From NCBI GenBank assembly GCA_014529385.2, contig CM043962.1, forward strand, positions 51,603,905-51,667,904: 64,000 bases of DNA, in the 5' to 3' direction. This document shows positions 21,360-32,330 of this stretch, piece by piece. Numbering within the stretch: position 1 is the first letter of the stretch; each line of letters opens with the position of its first letter. The position numbers and the translations under genes were made by a program. The notes beneath the pieces are model-generated. The model was not told the origin of the DNA. It ran no database searches and saw only the letters and a list, made by a program, of their open reading frames with translations. This DNA is from Adiantum capillus-veneris. Taxonomy: Eukaryota > Streptophyta > Polypodiopsida > Polypodiales > Pteridaceae.

Positions 21360-24300
21360 ATGGCTGACAACAACAACACAGATGTGTTCAAGATGTTTGC
21401 TGCTGAGGACAGGTTGGATGGGGACAACTACCCTATGTGGGCTTATATGATGCAACACGTTCTTGTGTCAAAAGGTGTCTGGAACATTGTGCAGGGCATT
21501 GATGTACGTCCTGGTTCTGAAGATGTAGGCGATGTTGAGGATGTTGCAGGTCTTGCTGCAAGGATTGCAGCTGTTAGAGTTGTTTTGCCTACAGCAGAAC
21601 AAGCTCGTTGGGATGTTAAGGATGCGCAGGCTCATGCATTGATTGCGTTGTCTGTGAAGCGCACCATTATTCCTCACATCCGTTCAGCAAAATCTGCAAA
21701 ACAGGCTTGGGATATTCTAGCAGGTCTTTATGCAAGCCGCAATGAGGCTAAAATTGCTTTGCTGCGTAAAGAGCTAGAGTCGAAGATTATGCATGAGGAA
21801 GATGATATGGACACTTTCCTTGCTAGTGTCAAGGATATCAATGAGCAACTCATTTCTGCAGGTGAAGTCATTTCTGACAGTTCCCTTGTGCAGACTGTTC
21901 TTGATGCCTTACCAGATTCCTACCAGACTTTTGCTAGTACTTGGAGACTGATGACCCAAGGAAATCCTGAAGTTGTCAAGTTTGATGCATTATGCACATT
22001 GCTGTTGCAAGAGTCACTTTCTAGAAAAAACAGGACTAGGCAGCGTGCAGTTGAACAGGCTTTTATTGCTTCTCAAAGAAAGGGTGGTAACAGTAATGCA
22101 GCCACTTCTTATGGTTCTGCTGCGAGTGGCAAAATTTCTGTTCCTAATGCTTCTGCTGGCAGCACTTCGTCTGGCAATTCTGGTGATAAGGGCAAAAAGA
22201 AAATGCGTTGCCATTATTGTAAAGCCAATGATCACTTGATCAAGTCGTGTCCTAAGTTGAAGGCCAAAGAGGCTAAGAAGAAAGAGGGTGGTTCCACTGC
22301 AAATGCTGGTTCCACTACAAATGCAGCCATTGTTGAGTCTTCTATGAAAGGAGATTGTGATGCTGATGTTGATGCAGAATGGGCTTTTAGCGCAGAGTGC
22401 ACTTACAATCCTGTTGTCCATGATGCATGCTTGTCAGTTGCTGCAGATTCACATGTGTGGTATTTCGACATTGGTGCTACAAAGCACATTACCTCACATC
22501 GTGAATTGTTTACCTCTCTCGAGTCTGTCCCTCATGGGAATTCAGTCACTTGTGCCAACAACGCCTCTTATCCAGTTCAGGGAGTTGGAAAGATTGTGCT
22601 CACTGCTGCTAATGGCAGTTCCTTCACACTTGTTGATGCACTTTATGTACCTGGGATCAAGAAGAATCTATTGTCTGTATCCGCACTTGCTAGACTTGGA
22701 CTTGTAGTCAAATTTGTGGATGACAGATGTACAGTTCATGATCTCAGTTTTGGTGATGAAATTGTTGCATCTGGGCTTTTGTGCCGTGGGCTGTATAAGC
22801 TCACTTTGTATGACAAGTGTGGACAAAATTTTGCAAATGCTGTTGCAGATTCAAGGGCTATTTCAGATGCAAAACTTTTGCATGCACGTTTTGGTCATCT
22901 GAATTTTGCCAGTTTGCTGCGTTTGCAGAAATCTGATATGGTTGCTTCTTTGCCGCCTCTTGAAGCACCTATCAAACATGTTTGTGAAGGCTGTATTCTG
23001 GGTAAAATGCAGCGTTCTAAGTTTCCAAAGGATGGTTCAGTTAGGGCCACATGCAGGTTGCAGCTTGTGCATAGTGACGTTTGTGGGCCCATGCAAACTC
23101 CGTCCTTGGGCAATTACCTGTACTTCGTGACTTTCATTGATGATTACTCCAGGCATGCATGGGTATTTCCGCTTAAAGCAAAGTCCGAAGTTTTTATGTG
23201 CTTCAAACAATTTTTGGCTATGGCTGAAAATGTCTCAAAATGTACTATGGGCACCCTCCGTTCCGATCGAGGGGGGGAGTATATGTCTCATGAATTTAAT
23301 GCATTTCTGGCTAGTCGTGGGATAAAACACCAATGTACAGTGCCTTATACACCTCAGCAAAATGGTGTTGCTGAGAGGAAAAACAGGTCACTAACGGAAA
23401 TGGCACGATGTATGGTCAAAAGTCAAGCTTTGCCACATTCCTTTTGGCTTGAGGCCATCATGTGTGCCACTTATGTACTTAACAGGTGTCCTACGAAAGC
23501 TTTGCAGTCTATTACTCCATATGAAGCATGGCATGATAGAAAACCTTCTATTGAGCACATGCGTGTTTTTGGCTGTTTGGCATATGCTTTGGTGCCACAA
23601 GTGCAGCGCAGAAAATTGGATGATAAGGCTGTCAAATGTATTTTTGTTGGTTATAGTGCTGAAAGCAAAGGTTACAGGTTGTATCATCCGCAAACAAAAC
23701 GTATTTTGGTTTCACGGGATGTAGTGTTTGTGGAAGATTCTGTTCAACCCTTGCTGTCATGTACTAGAGACAGTAATGTAAGCTCACAGGACATTTATGA
23801 CACTTTGTTGCCTCTTTTCAGTGGTGGAAATACGAATGTAAGTTCCAATGAGGCAAATGTACAGCCTATGGGGGTTTCTGAAAATGTTTTAGAACAGTCT
23901 ATTACTGATGCAGATGTACATGATGTACTTGATGAGGAAAGGGCTGAAAATGAGCAGGCTAGAAGTATGCCAAAATGGCTGGTGCACACTTTGCGTGACA
24001 GTAAATTGGATGCACCTTTATCTAGTCGTACTCGTTCAGGCTCTCGCCATGCATCTTATGCATCAGATTGTTATGCTTTGGCTGTGTCTAGTTTACATGA
24101 TGTTGAGGAGCCTCTGTCTTTTGATGAAGCACAGAATTCAGAAAATTGGATTGCTGCCATGAAATCAGAATATGATGCACTTATAGAGAATGACACATGG
24201 ACTTTATGTGATTTGCCTCCTGGCAAAAAGGCCATTGGTACGAAGTGGGTTTACAAGTTGAAACGCAGGCCGGATGGTGAGATCGATCGCCATAAGGCTC

Positions 24301-25646
24301 GACTTGTTGCAAAGGGTTATGCACAACAAAAAGGCATAGATTATGAAGAGACTTTTGCTCCCACTTGTCGTATGACTACTGTGCGTTTTCTATGTGCATT
24401 GGCAGCTCATTTTGGTTGGGATGTACATCAATCAGACATTGTTACTGCTTTCTTGAATGGTGACATATTTGAGGAAGTTTATGTAACGCAGCCTCGCGGT
24501 TTTGTCATAAAAGGACAAGAGGACAAAGTGTGCAAATGTAGGAAGGCTTTGTATGGGTTGAAGCAATCTCCTCGTGCTTGGTATGAGAAAGCTGACACTC
24601 ATTTGGTTAAACGAGGCTTTCGTAACAGTCCAACAGAAAGCACATTATATGTAAAGCGTGAGGATGATGTATTTCTCATTGTGGTTCTTTATGTTGATGA
24701 TTTGCTGATCACTGGACCAAATGAGAGACATATTGCTGAATTTAAGGCTAATTTGAATGCTACTTTCAAGATGAAAGATTTGGGGCTGTTGCATCATTAC
24801 TTGGGTATACAGTTTAAGCAGTGTGATGGTGGTATTGCCTTGTGTCAGAAAAGTTACATAGAGACATTGCTATGTAAGTTTGGACTTGAGGATTGCAAAC
24901 CTATTGCCACTCCCATGGAAACAGGTTTGAAGTTGAGTCTACATGATGCTGGCGATCCTGCTGATGTCACTCTTTACCAAACTGCTGTTGGCTGCCTCAT
25001 TTATGTATGCAACACGAGGCCAGATGTTCAGTTTGCAGTCTCGCAGGTCAGCAGATTTATGCATAGCCCAGGGTCTAAGCATTGGCAGGCTGTCAAGAGG
25101 ATTTTCCGCTACCTTAGTGGCACTTTACATCTTGGCTTGTTTTATCCCAAGGGGGGATCATTGCCGCCAGACTTACATGCTTTTTCGGACTCAGATTGGG
25201 CTGGTTGTTTTGACACGCGAGTGTCCACAAGTGGTTTTTGTTTCATGCTTGGCAGTTCATGTATATCATGGTTGAGCAAGAAGCAACCTACTGTGGCCAC
25301 TTCGAGTTGTGAGGCTGAGTACAGGGCAGTCTTCACAGCTACGGTTGAGTGTGTATGGCTCAGACGCCTTATGGCTGACTTGGGTGTTGGACAGGACACT
25401 GCCAACACTATCTTCACTGACAGTCAGAGCGCATTGGCAGTTGCGAGGAACCCAGTTTTTCATGCTCGCACAAAGCACATTGAGGTGCATTACCACTATG
25501 TCAGGGAAAGGCTCTCAGCAGGAGAGATCAGCTTGGCTTATGTGCCAACACAGGACAACCTTGCAGATCTTTTCACAAAGGCATTGTCTCGTGAGAAGCT
25601 TGAAGCTTTCCGCAAAGCTTTGGGCTTACTCCCCTTTGTGGACTGA
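21360..25646 (+). CDS. copia gag-pol polyprotein, 1428 aa, intact
   Basis: Complete Ty1/copia polyprotein from the ATG at 21360 (GCATTTACCATGG context) to TGA 25644. Gag covers residues 1-300. The zinc knuckle is CX2CX4HX4C at residues 284, 287, 292 and 297. The protease Asp is residue 370 in YFDIGATKHITS, where Ile371 replaces the usual Ser or Thr; the decayed sister copy has the normal Ser. The integrase finger is HARFGHLNF...CEGCILGK, and the catalytic triad is Asp573, Asp636 and Glu672 with 35 residues between the last two. RT spans about 950-1190 with YVDD at 1111-1114. RNase H starts at Asp1277 in SDSDWAG, followed by SSCEAEYRA and TDSQSA. Order PR-INT-RT-RH defines copia. Ile371 may weaken the protease. 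Confidence 0.95.
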   Translation: MADNNNTDVFKMFAAEDRLDGDNYPMWAYMMQHVLVSKGVWNIVQGIDVRPGSEDVGDVEDVAGLAARIAAVRVVLPTAEQARWDVKDAQAHALIALSVKRTIIPHIRSAKSAKQAWDILAGLYASRNEAKIALLRKELESKIMHEEDDMDTFLASVKDINEQLISAGEVISDSSLVQTVLDALPDSYQTFASTWRLMTQGNPEVVKFDALCTLLLQESLSRKNRTRQRAVEQAFIASQRKGGNSNAATSYGSAASGKISVPNASAGSTSSGNSGDKGKKKMRCHYCKANDHLIKSCPKLKAKEAKKKEGGSTANAGSTTNAAIVESSMKGDCDADVDAEWAFSAECTYNPVVHDACLSVAADSHVWYFDIGATKHITSHRELFTSLESVPHGNSVTCANNASYPVQGVGKIVLTAANGSSFTLVDALYVPGIKKNLLSVSALARLGLVVKFVDDRCTVHDLSFGDEIVASGLLCRGLYKLTLYDKCGQNFANAVADSRAISDAKLLHARFGHLNFASLLRLQKSDMVASLPPLEAPIKHVCEGCILGKMQRSKFPKDGSVRATCRLQLVHSDVCGPMQTPSLGNYLYFVTFIDDYSRHAWVFPLKAKSEVFMCFKQFLAMAENVSKCTMGTLRSDRGGEYMSHEFNAFLASRGIKHQCTVPYTPQQNGVAERKNRSLTEMARCMVKSQALPHSFWLEAIMCATYVLNRCPTKALQSITPYEAWHDRKPSIEHMRVFGCLAYALVPQVQRRKLDDKAVKCIFVGYSAESKGYRLYHPQTKRILVSRDVVFVEDSVQPLLSCTRDSNVSSQDIYDTLLPLFSGGNTNVSSNEANVQPMGVSENVLEQSITDADVHDVLDEERAENEQARSMPKWLVHTLRDSKLDAPLSSRTRSGSRHASYASDCYALAVSSLHDVEEPLSFDEAQNSENWIAAMKSEYDALIENDTWTLCDLPPGKKAIGTKWVYKLKRRPDGEIDRHKARLVAKGYAQQKGIDYEETFAPTCRMTTVRFLCALAAHFGWDVHQSDIVTAFLNGDIFEEVYVTQPRGFVIKGQEDKVCKCRKALYGLKQSPRAWYEKADTHLVKRGFRNSPTESTLYVKREDDVFLIVVLYVDDLLITGPNERHIAEFKANLNATFKMKDLGLLHHYLGIQFKQCDGGIALCQKSYIETLLCKFGLEDCKPIATPMETGLKLSLHDAGDPADVTLYQTAVGCLIYVCNTRPDVQFAVSQVSRFMHSPGSKHWQAVKRIFRYLSGTLHLGLFYPKGGSLPPDLHAFSDSDWAGCFDTRVSTSGFCFMLGSSCISWLSKKQPTVATSSCEAEYRAVFTATVECVWLRRLMADLGVGQDTANTIFTDSQSALAVARNPVFHARTKHIEVHYHYVRERLSAGEISLAYVPTQDNLADLFTKALSREKLEAFRKALGLLPFVD

Positions 25647-25710
25647 TCCTGTCCTCAGGGCATGGCACTTCCCTTTACTCATGTGCCAGCTCTCGTTCAC
25701 CGCATCACTC

Positions 25711-25721
25711 CAGGGGGGATT
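25711..25721 (+). promoter_or_regulatory. polypurine tract of intact copia
   Basis: CAGGGGGGATT lies directly before the 3' LTR and primes plus-strand cDNA. Confidence 0.8.
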
Positions 25722-25948
25722 TGTTACCATATACATGTGGTAGTGATGTGTGTGAACACACTAGGACCGCCGGGGCATTTTTTCCCTCTTTAGGAGGTTT
25801 TTTCCCCCGTGCATTGTATATACGCCCATCACTCTAGGGCTATCGATCTTTCCATTGCACACTAAGGAATACACTCTCTATTGTGTACCTTGAGCTTCCT
25901 TCGTCTTCTCCAAGCTGTGTGTGTTTCTCTGCAGCCCTAATTCCAACA
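25722..25948 (+). repeat. 3' LTR of intact copia
   Basis: 227 bp, identical to the 5' LTR and followed by the target duplication CCAAA. Confidence 0.97.
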
Positions 25949-26008
25949 CCAAAAACTATCAAGTCAAAAACAAATAACAAACATTTAGAATCCACAACCA
26001 ACAATGTT

Positions 26009-26293
26009 TTACGAATTACAATTTAACAGAAAATCACTTGAGCTTACATTCCTCAAGTGCATGGAACCCCAAGAGTACATGTGTTGAACAATTGCCATTG
26101 TGCCATTGACTCTATGGTTCTTGAAACCAAGAAGTCTCCCCTTCCAATTTTCGTCAAGGTTTCCATGGTATTGAACCCAATGGGGCTCGAGAAACACTTG
26201 CGACACGCATTCCCCATCAGAATCCCTAGTGTTATGCAAGAAAACCTCTTCTATCTCATCCTTTGTCTTCCTTGAAGTGGAGGGGGTTGACAT
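26009..26293 (-). other. possible exon of an unknown gene
   Basis: A 95-codon open stretch (STPSTSRKTKDEIEEVFLHN, later QYHGNLDENWKGRLLGFKNH) on the same strand as the traces at 18829-20830. Its mix of residues looks more protein-like than chance, but I recognise no family. It could be upstream of those traces before the copia inserted. Confidence 0.25.
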
Positions 26294-26506
26294 AGTAGCA
26301 CCAGAAGAAGAAGAATTGTGTTAGAGAGATAGACATGTTGCTTCAGCAATGAAGTGAGGAGGAGAAGTGGTTGAATGGGGAGTAAGGGGAGAAGAAGTAG
26401 TTCAAAGGGATGGTGTGGATGAAAGGGGGAGACAGGTGGTGCAGTTATGGAAAGCTTCCATATGTGTTGCATCTATGGAAAGCTTGGAGGGAGGGGGAGA
26501 ACTGGT

Positions 26507-26916
26507 TCAATGGGGAGCACCTTGATAAAATTCCCATTTGCCTTGCTTACGGGCTTCATGTACCTTCTTGAGCTCTTCACTTTTGTGCTTGAGTTGTAAC
26601 GGAGTGAGTTCCTCTGCAATCCAGAACTTGGCGTCTTTGAGAAGACATGAGTGTTGAAGAAGCTTGAGCCGACCTTCTATACTTTCAAATTCAAGGATGG
26701 CGTGCCCACTTGGTATGGGCTTGTTAGGACCTCTCAAGGTAATACAAGCTATTGTGTTGTAATTGAGTGTGATCCGCTTGAGAGTTTCCTTGAGAAAATT
26801 GATGCACTTCGAGAAGTCATTCTTGACCGTGTCCTATGCTTGCGGTAGCCCACCAATGCGTATCTGGAGGGCATTTTCTTCTTGGAGTCGTCGTTCACGA
26901 AGCTCTATTGTCACAC

Positions 26917-26918
<2 letters not shown>
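26507..26918 (-). pseudogene. LINE ORF1-like fragment (RRM-type), 5'-truncated
   Basis: Minus-strand reading: IELRERRLQEENALQIRIGG then LPQA, a stop, a degenerate middle, then SGHAILEFESIEGRLKLLQ and EELTPLQLKHKSEELKKVHE. It is a second copy of the frame at 38130-38790, with the same block order and many identical residues. The layout (basic helix, RIxGLPQ, GHAILEF, then a KxEELKK helix) is that of LINE ORF1 proteins with an RRM-like RNA-binding domain. Its 5' end abuts a GA tract (26919-26980), as LINE 5' ends often do in this window. The protein would coat element RNA. Confidence 0.55.

Positions 26919-26980
<62 letters not shown>
26919..26980. repeat. GA microsatellite
   Basis: About 30 GA units directly at the truncated end of the ORF1 fragment. 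Confidence 0.95.
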
Positions 26981-26982
<2 letters not shown>

Positions 26983-28142
26983 GTAGAATAGAGGGTATTG
27001 CTGAGAAATGTATATTTTGGTCAAAGAAAATAGGTTTTTGACAATGTATTTGGCTAGGAGATCTTTTGGGGAGTGAAAAGTGAGATTTAGAGATTTTCAA
27101 AAAATTAAAATTTTATGATTACTTTATGGACTTTATGTAAGGTTGAAAGACATTCCTTGGGATAGGGATAAAGCGTGTAATACAGAGCTGACAAATTAGA
27201 TAGAGTTTATTTGGGAAAATAACTCACATTGCTTTTAGCTTTTCTAGGAAGAAAAGGTCTGGTTCTAGAAGACATAGCTTTTTTACGAGGATGATTCTTT
27301 AAGTATTGTGTAATTTGTTCCAAAATCCGTTTTAGTGGGTTATGGATTACTTTCATATGGGCAGTCATCTTCTCATTATTGTGTATCTGAAATATCAAAA
27401 GTCAGGGTAGGTAATTATGGATTAACCTGCAACCCTAAAACCGGCAAAGTCCAAAGATTATGATAGTCGTGAGCAGGAATCTTGAACTATAGTAAAAGAG
27501 GGACCACCTAACACTAGTCAACCTAAACAAGAATTACAGATAGTGGGTCCATCTAAGCCACATAGTTCAATTGTTTTCTAAATCGAGCATCCCGGCCTTC
27601 CAGTTAACCGAGAGAACCTTGTGTTTAGGACGTGTGTGTTATTGTTTTAAACTAATACATATACACCACAAAACATATCAGTTTAGTCGACTATGAAAAA
27701 AATGACAGAAAGAAGCACAAAAATGACTCAATTTTTGATTCATTCTTGCACTTTACAATGAGAATGAAGTATCATTCCAATAGATTTGTACACTAGATAG
27801 TTACGGTTGGTGATGTCTATAGAAGGAAGGGCTAGGATACACCAATGGTAGACATCATCTTTAAGCCGAAAAGATAGTATAGATAGAGTCGTCACCTACA
27901 TCCATATAAACAAGTTAATAGATTCATTAGCCTTGAATATGTATTACATGTGCCAAAAACTACTTATTGTTATCCATGTCCTACTTAAAATCTTTTCACC
28001 TAAAACCTAGCATCCGAATTTGTTTGGTTTTTTTATCTGAGAGGGAATCATCATCATTTTTTACTCCTTTTATGCACTAAAGGTCATTACTTCTTCAGTT
28101 TTACTTTTGTAATGAAATCATAGGTTATAGTCAGTGACCCAT

Positions 28143-28373
28143 TTTTTAAATAAAGGTTTTATATTTACTTGAATAAAGTAACATGTTGATCAAAAGGCCA
28201 CCACCCCTTCTAATCCAAATGTCTTCTAGATCACTGTTCCACCAAGTTTCTCAAACGTTGTTTTTTTAAAAAAAGTTTATATATATTTGATAGAATTTTG
28301 TGATCAAAAGGCCACTACCCCATCTAATCAAAAAAATGTCTAACCAAAGTCACTGTTTACATCATTTTTCTTT
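28143..28373. repeat. tandem duplication, about 114-bp unit
   Basis: TTTTTTAAA...ATCAAAAGGCCAC...TCTAATC...CACTGTT occurs twice in order, offset by 114 bases, with moderate divergence. Confidence 0.7.
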
Positions 28374-29185
28374 TGAATCCATCAAGGAGAAAACGTGTTT
28401 TATAGCACTATCTGTCATAAATTTGTAGAGATTATGGCCTAAAAAAAGAGCCACCTAAAGTAAAGAAAGTATGGCATAAGCCAGGACGACTTCTCCCTAC
28501 ATGGGGTAGTATACAAGATGTTATTTAGGTAAGTAAGAAAAAGGCAACCAAGTAATACTTTTCTGTATCTTACTACAAGAACATCAAGTGCCCAAATCTT
28601 ATGCAAGTATTGACACCAATCATGTGTTCTGAGAGTCTCTGTCTGTTTAGAGAATAAAGTATAAGTGCCCTAAGAAATGCATCAATACAGTCTATTAACA
28701 ACCAACAAGCTTTTTTTCTTTTTCTTAAGAAAGCATTGAGCTTATTTTGAATGCTCCAGAGAAGGATCAAATCATCCTTTATGAGATTTTTTTCCAAAAA
28801 AACTAAACCAATGTCTGGCATGCTATGTAAAAACACAATTTAATCCCAAGTTGCCAATGTCAAGTTTGTGACATACCCTTCATGGTAGTGAGAACCAAGG
28901 TATAAAAATTGCCAGGCATAGTAGAAATTTCTTTCAACAAGCCATTTTCCAAGCTCTGTCTTGTATGCCTTGTGTGTAGTGAGCATCCTAAATAATTTTG
29001 CCATAAATTTTAGGGTAAAAAATCTAACAAGTTCCATACAATATTGAGACTCCATCATGTCCGAGTTTTTTTTTTAATCTTATTTTGACAGGAAAAATAG
29101 CTACTGACAAAAAAACCAAAAATATCACCATTTTTAGCTTGAAAACACAGCTCCTAATCAACCCTGCGGATGGAGCTACATGTTC

Positions 29186-29361
29186 TCAATCAATCCCCCA
29201 TCAATTTTTCAAAAAACACATTTGCGCATCGCAGTTTAGTCAGAAAAATAGATGACAGTAATCGCTTGGCTCAATCATCCTCCCCAAAAAACTTTTTTCA
29301 CAATGGTTTATACATTTTTGCACGGCAGTCATAGTAAGAAAAACAGATGACCGCAATTATA
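29186..29361. repeat. tandem duplication, about 96-bp unit
   Basis: TCAATC...CCCC...CGCA/GCAC...GTCA...AGAAAAAxAGATGACxGxAAT occurs twice, offset by 96 bases. Confidence 0.6.
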
Positions 29362-30119
29362 GGCAACAACATTTCTATGCAGAGGGTGTGGCACCAATTC
29401 CACCCATTCCATAATGCCCAAAGTCAATCAAATGACAGTTCAACAGCCAACAACAACCACACTCACTCTTTCTTTCCAGATCTCACACACCCAAGTATCA
29501 CAAGGCTAAGTGAGGGGAAAGGCCTCCCTCACCTGTTACATATAGTATTTGAGGACTACTACAATGATAATCTAGAGAAGAGAAGATTTTGCCAGTTAAG
29601 CCTCCAGAATAGGCTCAACTTTTAAGGTCACAAGCTACATAGAGTTAGCTAAGTAGGGAAGTAGGATAGTATTTATAGGATGTGCAATAACTTAGGGCGA
29701 AGCCAACTGTCCACAGTATGCAAAACACACCGGTTATAGGTGGGCTTATTTGCAAAGATCCCTTGATGCAATCCATCATACTTGATGTAATACATGCACT
29801 ACAGAGTGCACAAAGAGGGCCCGATGCAAAGACTTTCCATAGTCTTCACAAGGCTCAAGAGTATGTACACGATACTATAGGTGATTAAAACCCCGATTGG
29901 GAGAAGGGGAAGGTTTTAAAAGCAATAATACTATTCCAAGGTTATGCCCAAAAATTACCATTTATTTTTTACCAAGGTAGTAGGGTAGGTGCTCATACGG
30001 TGATCATCTCAAGTGTAGATTCCCAAGTGAGAGGAAGGGAAGGGTGGCGCTTGTTTAATCTAAAAATGGGAGAGAATGGTTCAGTTGTAGAACACCTAAA
30101 AATTTTAACACCAACATAA

Positions 30120-31400
30120 GTTAACTTCAATTGGTGAAGGTCAATTTCGACGATGAAGTCCAAGCCCTCCTTATACTATAGTCTCTTCCGGATAGTTGGG
30201 ACAGCCTTGATGGCTGAAAGTAACTTTGTCTCTGACACAAAGACTCTTAAGCTTGATGATGTTGTGGGTGTTCTCCTAAGCGAGGAAATGCGAAGGAGAA
30301 GCACAGGTGAATCATCAAGTGTTGCACTATCAGTGAAAACGAGGGGAAGATCGAAGGAGAGGTTCAAAAACCAAAAGGGTCGTGATCACTCGAGGTAGAG
30401 CAAGTAACACACAAAGTCAGTTCTTGAATGTTGGAACTGCGGCAAGGAGGGCCACGTCAAGAAGGATTGCTAGTCCAAGAAGAAGAAGAAGGAGTGAGAG
30501 TCTCAAGAAAACAAGCCAACATCAAAGGCCAATGTGGCAGGTAAAGTAGAGTAAGATGTTCTAATTTTCTTATTAGACAATGTGTCTAATAAGAGACTCT
30601 TGGATAGTAGATTCCGGGGCTTCATTCCATGCGACACCGCACAAGCAACGTTCCCAAGATTACACCAAAAGTAATTTTGGGTATGTATACTTAGGAGATA
30701 ATGAAGCTTGTGAAATTGTCGACAAAGGTAGAGTTTGTGTCAAAACTGCTAATGGAAATGGATGGAAGCTTAAAGATGTTAGGCATTTTCTTTCTCTTTG
30801 AAAAAATTTGATCTCTACAGGACAATTGGATGATGAAGGTGACAATATTGCATTTGGAAACAAACGGTGGAAGATCTCAAAGGGATCTCTGGTGGTTTCC
30901 AAAGGATAAAAGGTTAGTACACTTTATTTGTGTAATGTCAGCATGCAATCTTTGTATATGGTAAACAAAAGAGGTTAAAATTTCAAAAGGCAAGAGATGA
31001 AAGAAAAAATAAAAAACTTGAATTGGTTCATTCTGATGTTTGGGGTCCTACAAGTACACCATCCCTTAGTGGATCGTTGTACTATATGTAACATTCATAG
31101 ACGATGCAACTAGGAAAACATGGGTTTATGTAATGAAGAATAAATATGATGTATTTTCCATATTTCAAACATGGAAAGCCTTTCTGGAGAATGAAGCAGG
31201 TACCAAACTTAAATGCCTCAGATCCAGCAATGGAGTCAAATATTGCAGCCAAGCTTTTGAAAGTTATTGTGCTAGCAATGGCATTCGAAGGCAAAGGACA
31301 ACCCCAAGGACACCTCAACAAAATGGCATTTCCAAAAGGATTCCATGGATGAAGGTATACAAGTGTTTGTGGACAAGGCTTTTACCAAGATACAGATGAT
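30120..31400 (+). pseudogene. decayed Ty1/copia gag-protease-integrase fragment
   Basis: Pieces in copia order. Gag: VNFDDEVQALLIL, a stop, SLPDSWDSL, then LKLDDVVGVLLSEEMRRRS (30135-30300). Zinc knuckle: CWNCGKEGHVKKDC with a stop right after (30430-30475). Protease: WIVDSGASFHATPH (about 30601-30645) with the active-site Asp-Ser-Gly kept. Integrase: LVHSDVWGPTSTPSLSG-like text (31020-31075), FIDDATRKTWVYV, then RSSNGVKY and TPQQNGISKR. The second catalytic Asp is Ser and the catalytic Glu is Lys, so the triad is lost. No LTR is visible and RT is missing. A dead fragment of a third copia family. Confidence 0.75.
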
Positions 31401-31845
31401 GCAACAATTAGCTCCTCCAAAAAGGAGATTCCGTTGGTGGATGTGTAGCATGCTATGGATGTGCCAATAGAGGCCAAGGTGAAGGAGTGCTTGGATCAAC
31501 CACGATGCTATTTGGAGGAGGTTTCTTGTATGGAGAGCCTTACTTTATATGGTGGGGAGGGAGGGTCAGGCTCAGTTTTTTCATGTGTTGATTTACATGA
31601 TGAGGTTGTGACTGAAAGCAATTGGAGAAAGCGGGTTGATGGTTGGAAGAAGCACTATGGTAAGCTACTACAGGTGAAAGGTGAGGACCAGATTGTCCTA
31701 TTTGACCCAAGAGGTGTTAGTGATTATTTGTGCGGTGCAATAAGTGGCTGGCCATTTGATCCAGGTGGAGGACATGCTATGATGCAGGGGGTGGGGAAAC
31801 CCACTTGAGTTTTGGCCTTGTACATATGGTAGTGTTTTTTGTTGT
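31401..31845. other. no recognised gene
   Basis: An open frame at 31455-31808 (117 codons, with HYGKLLQVKGEDQIVLFDP) follows the copia fragment. I recognise nothing in it. It may be RT-side debris. Confidence 0.3.
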
Positions 31846-32330
31846 GCTACATTAGGGAAATTTTGGACTCTCAAATGGGTCCTATAAGGACTTTGACTTT
31901 CTCCCTCTTGTCCAAAAGGGGCACACGGTAAAGATTTTACAGATGAAATCAAAAATTGTCGGATCTTTTGGATTTAGAATGTACTCATCTCTATTTATCC
32001 ATTGATATTTAGCACGCCATCGGAATCCTTATATTCTAGAAGATTCCATTTTTTAATGTGACAACTCCGTCTTATAAATGGAATCTCTCCCCTCCCCACA
32101 TTTCAACTTTAGTGGGAAGGCCATAAATTCTACAAATCAACTCCAAATTTGTCGGAATTTGGGGATTTAGAACCTACTTTTTAAGATCTTTCCAATGATA
32201 TGTTGATTGATAGGGTTTTGACAAAGCGTGTACTTCACCGGGTTGCCCACTTTGGACAAGAGAGGCAAAGTCAAACCTCCTTATAGGGACCCTTTGAGAG
32301 TCCAAATTTTCCCTAATGATAGTGGTTGCC
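31846..32330. mobile_element. fold-back (MITE-like) element
   Basis: The outer arms 31846-31925 and 32244-32330 are inverted copies of each other: ATTAGGGAAA, TTTGGACTCTCAAA, GGGTCCTATAAGGA, TTTGACTTT, CTCTTGTCCAAA. They are about 80 bp long with few mismatches. Inside, GTCGGA...GGATTTAGAA occurs twice in direct orientation (31958 and 32152). The size (about 485 bp), terminal arms and lack of coding fit a MITE or fold-back DNA element. I cannot see a clear target duplication or assign a superfamily. Confidence 0.5.

Larger units (their letters stand above)
20816..25948 (+). mobile_element. intact, recently inserted Ty1/copia element
   Basis: 5133 bp with two 227-bp LTRs (20816-21042, 25722-25948) that I find identical base for base. 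The 5-bp target duplication CCAAA is exact (20811-20815 and 25949-25953). An initiator-Met primer site, a polypurine tract (25711-25721) and one unbroken 1428-codon frame are present, so this copy may be able to move. It lies head to head with the decayed copy of the same family at 12539-17843, the two 5' LTRs facing each other about 3 kb apart. Confidence 0.97.
26981..30120. other. AT-rich spacer with two diverged tandem duplications
   Basis: I see no gene in this stretch. It is AT-rich with scattered short frames. Two local duplications stand out: a unit of about 114 bp at 28143-28373 (ATCAAAAGGCCAC words at 28189 and 28303) and a unit of about 96 bp at 29186-29361 (AGAAAAATAGATGAC words at 29242 and 29338). 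Confidence 0.5.
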
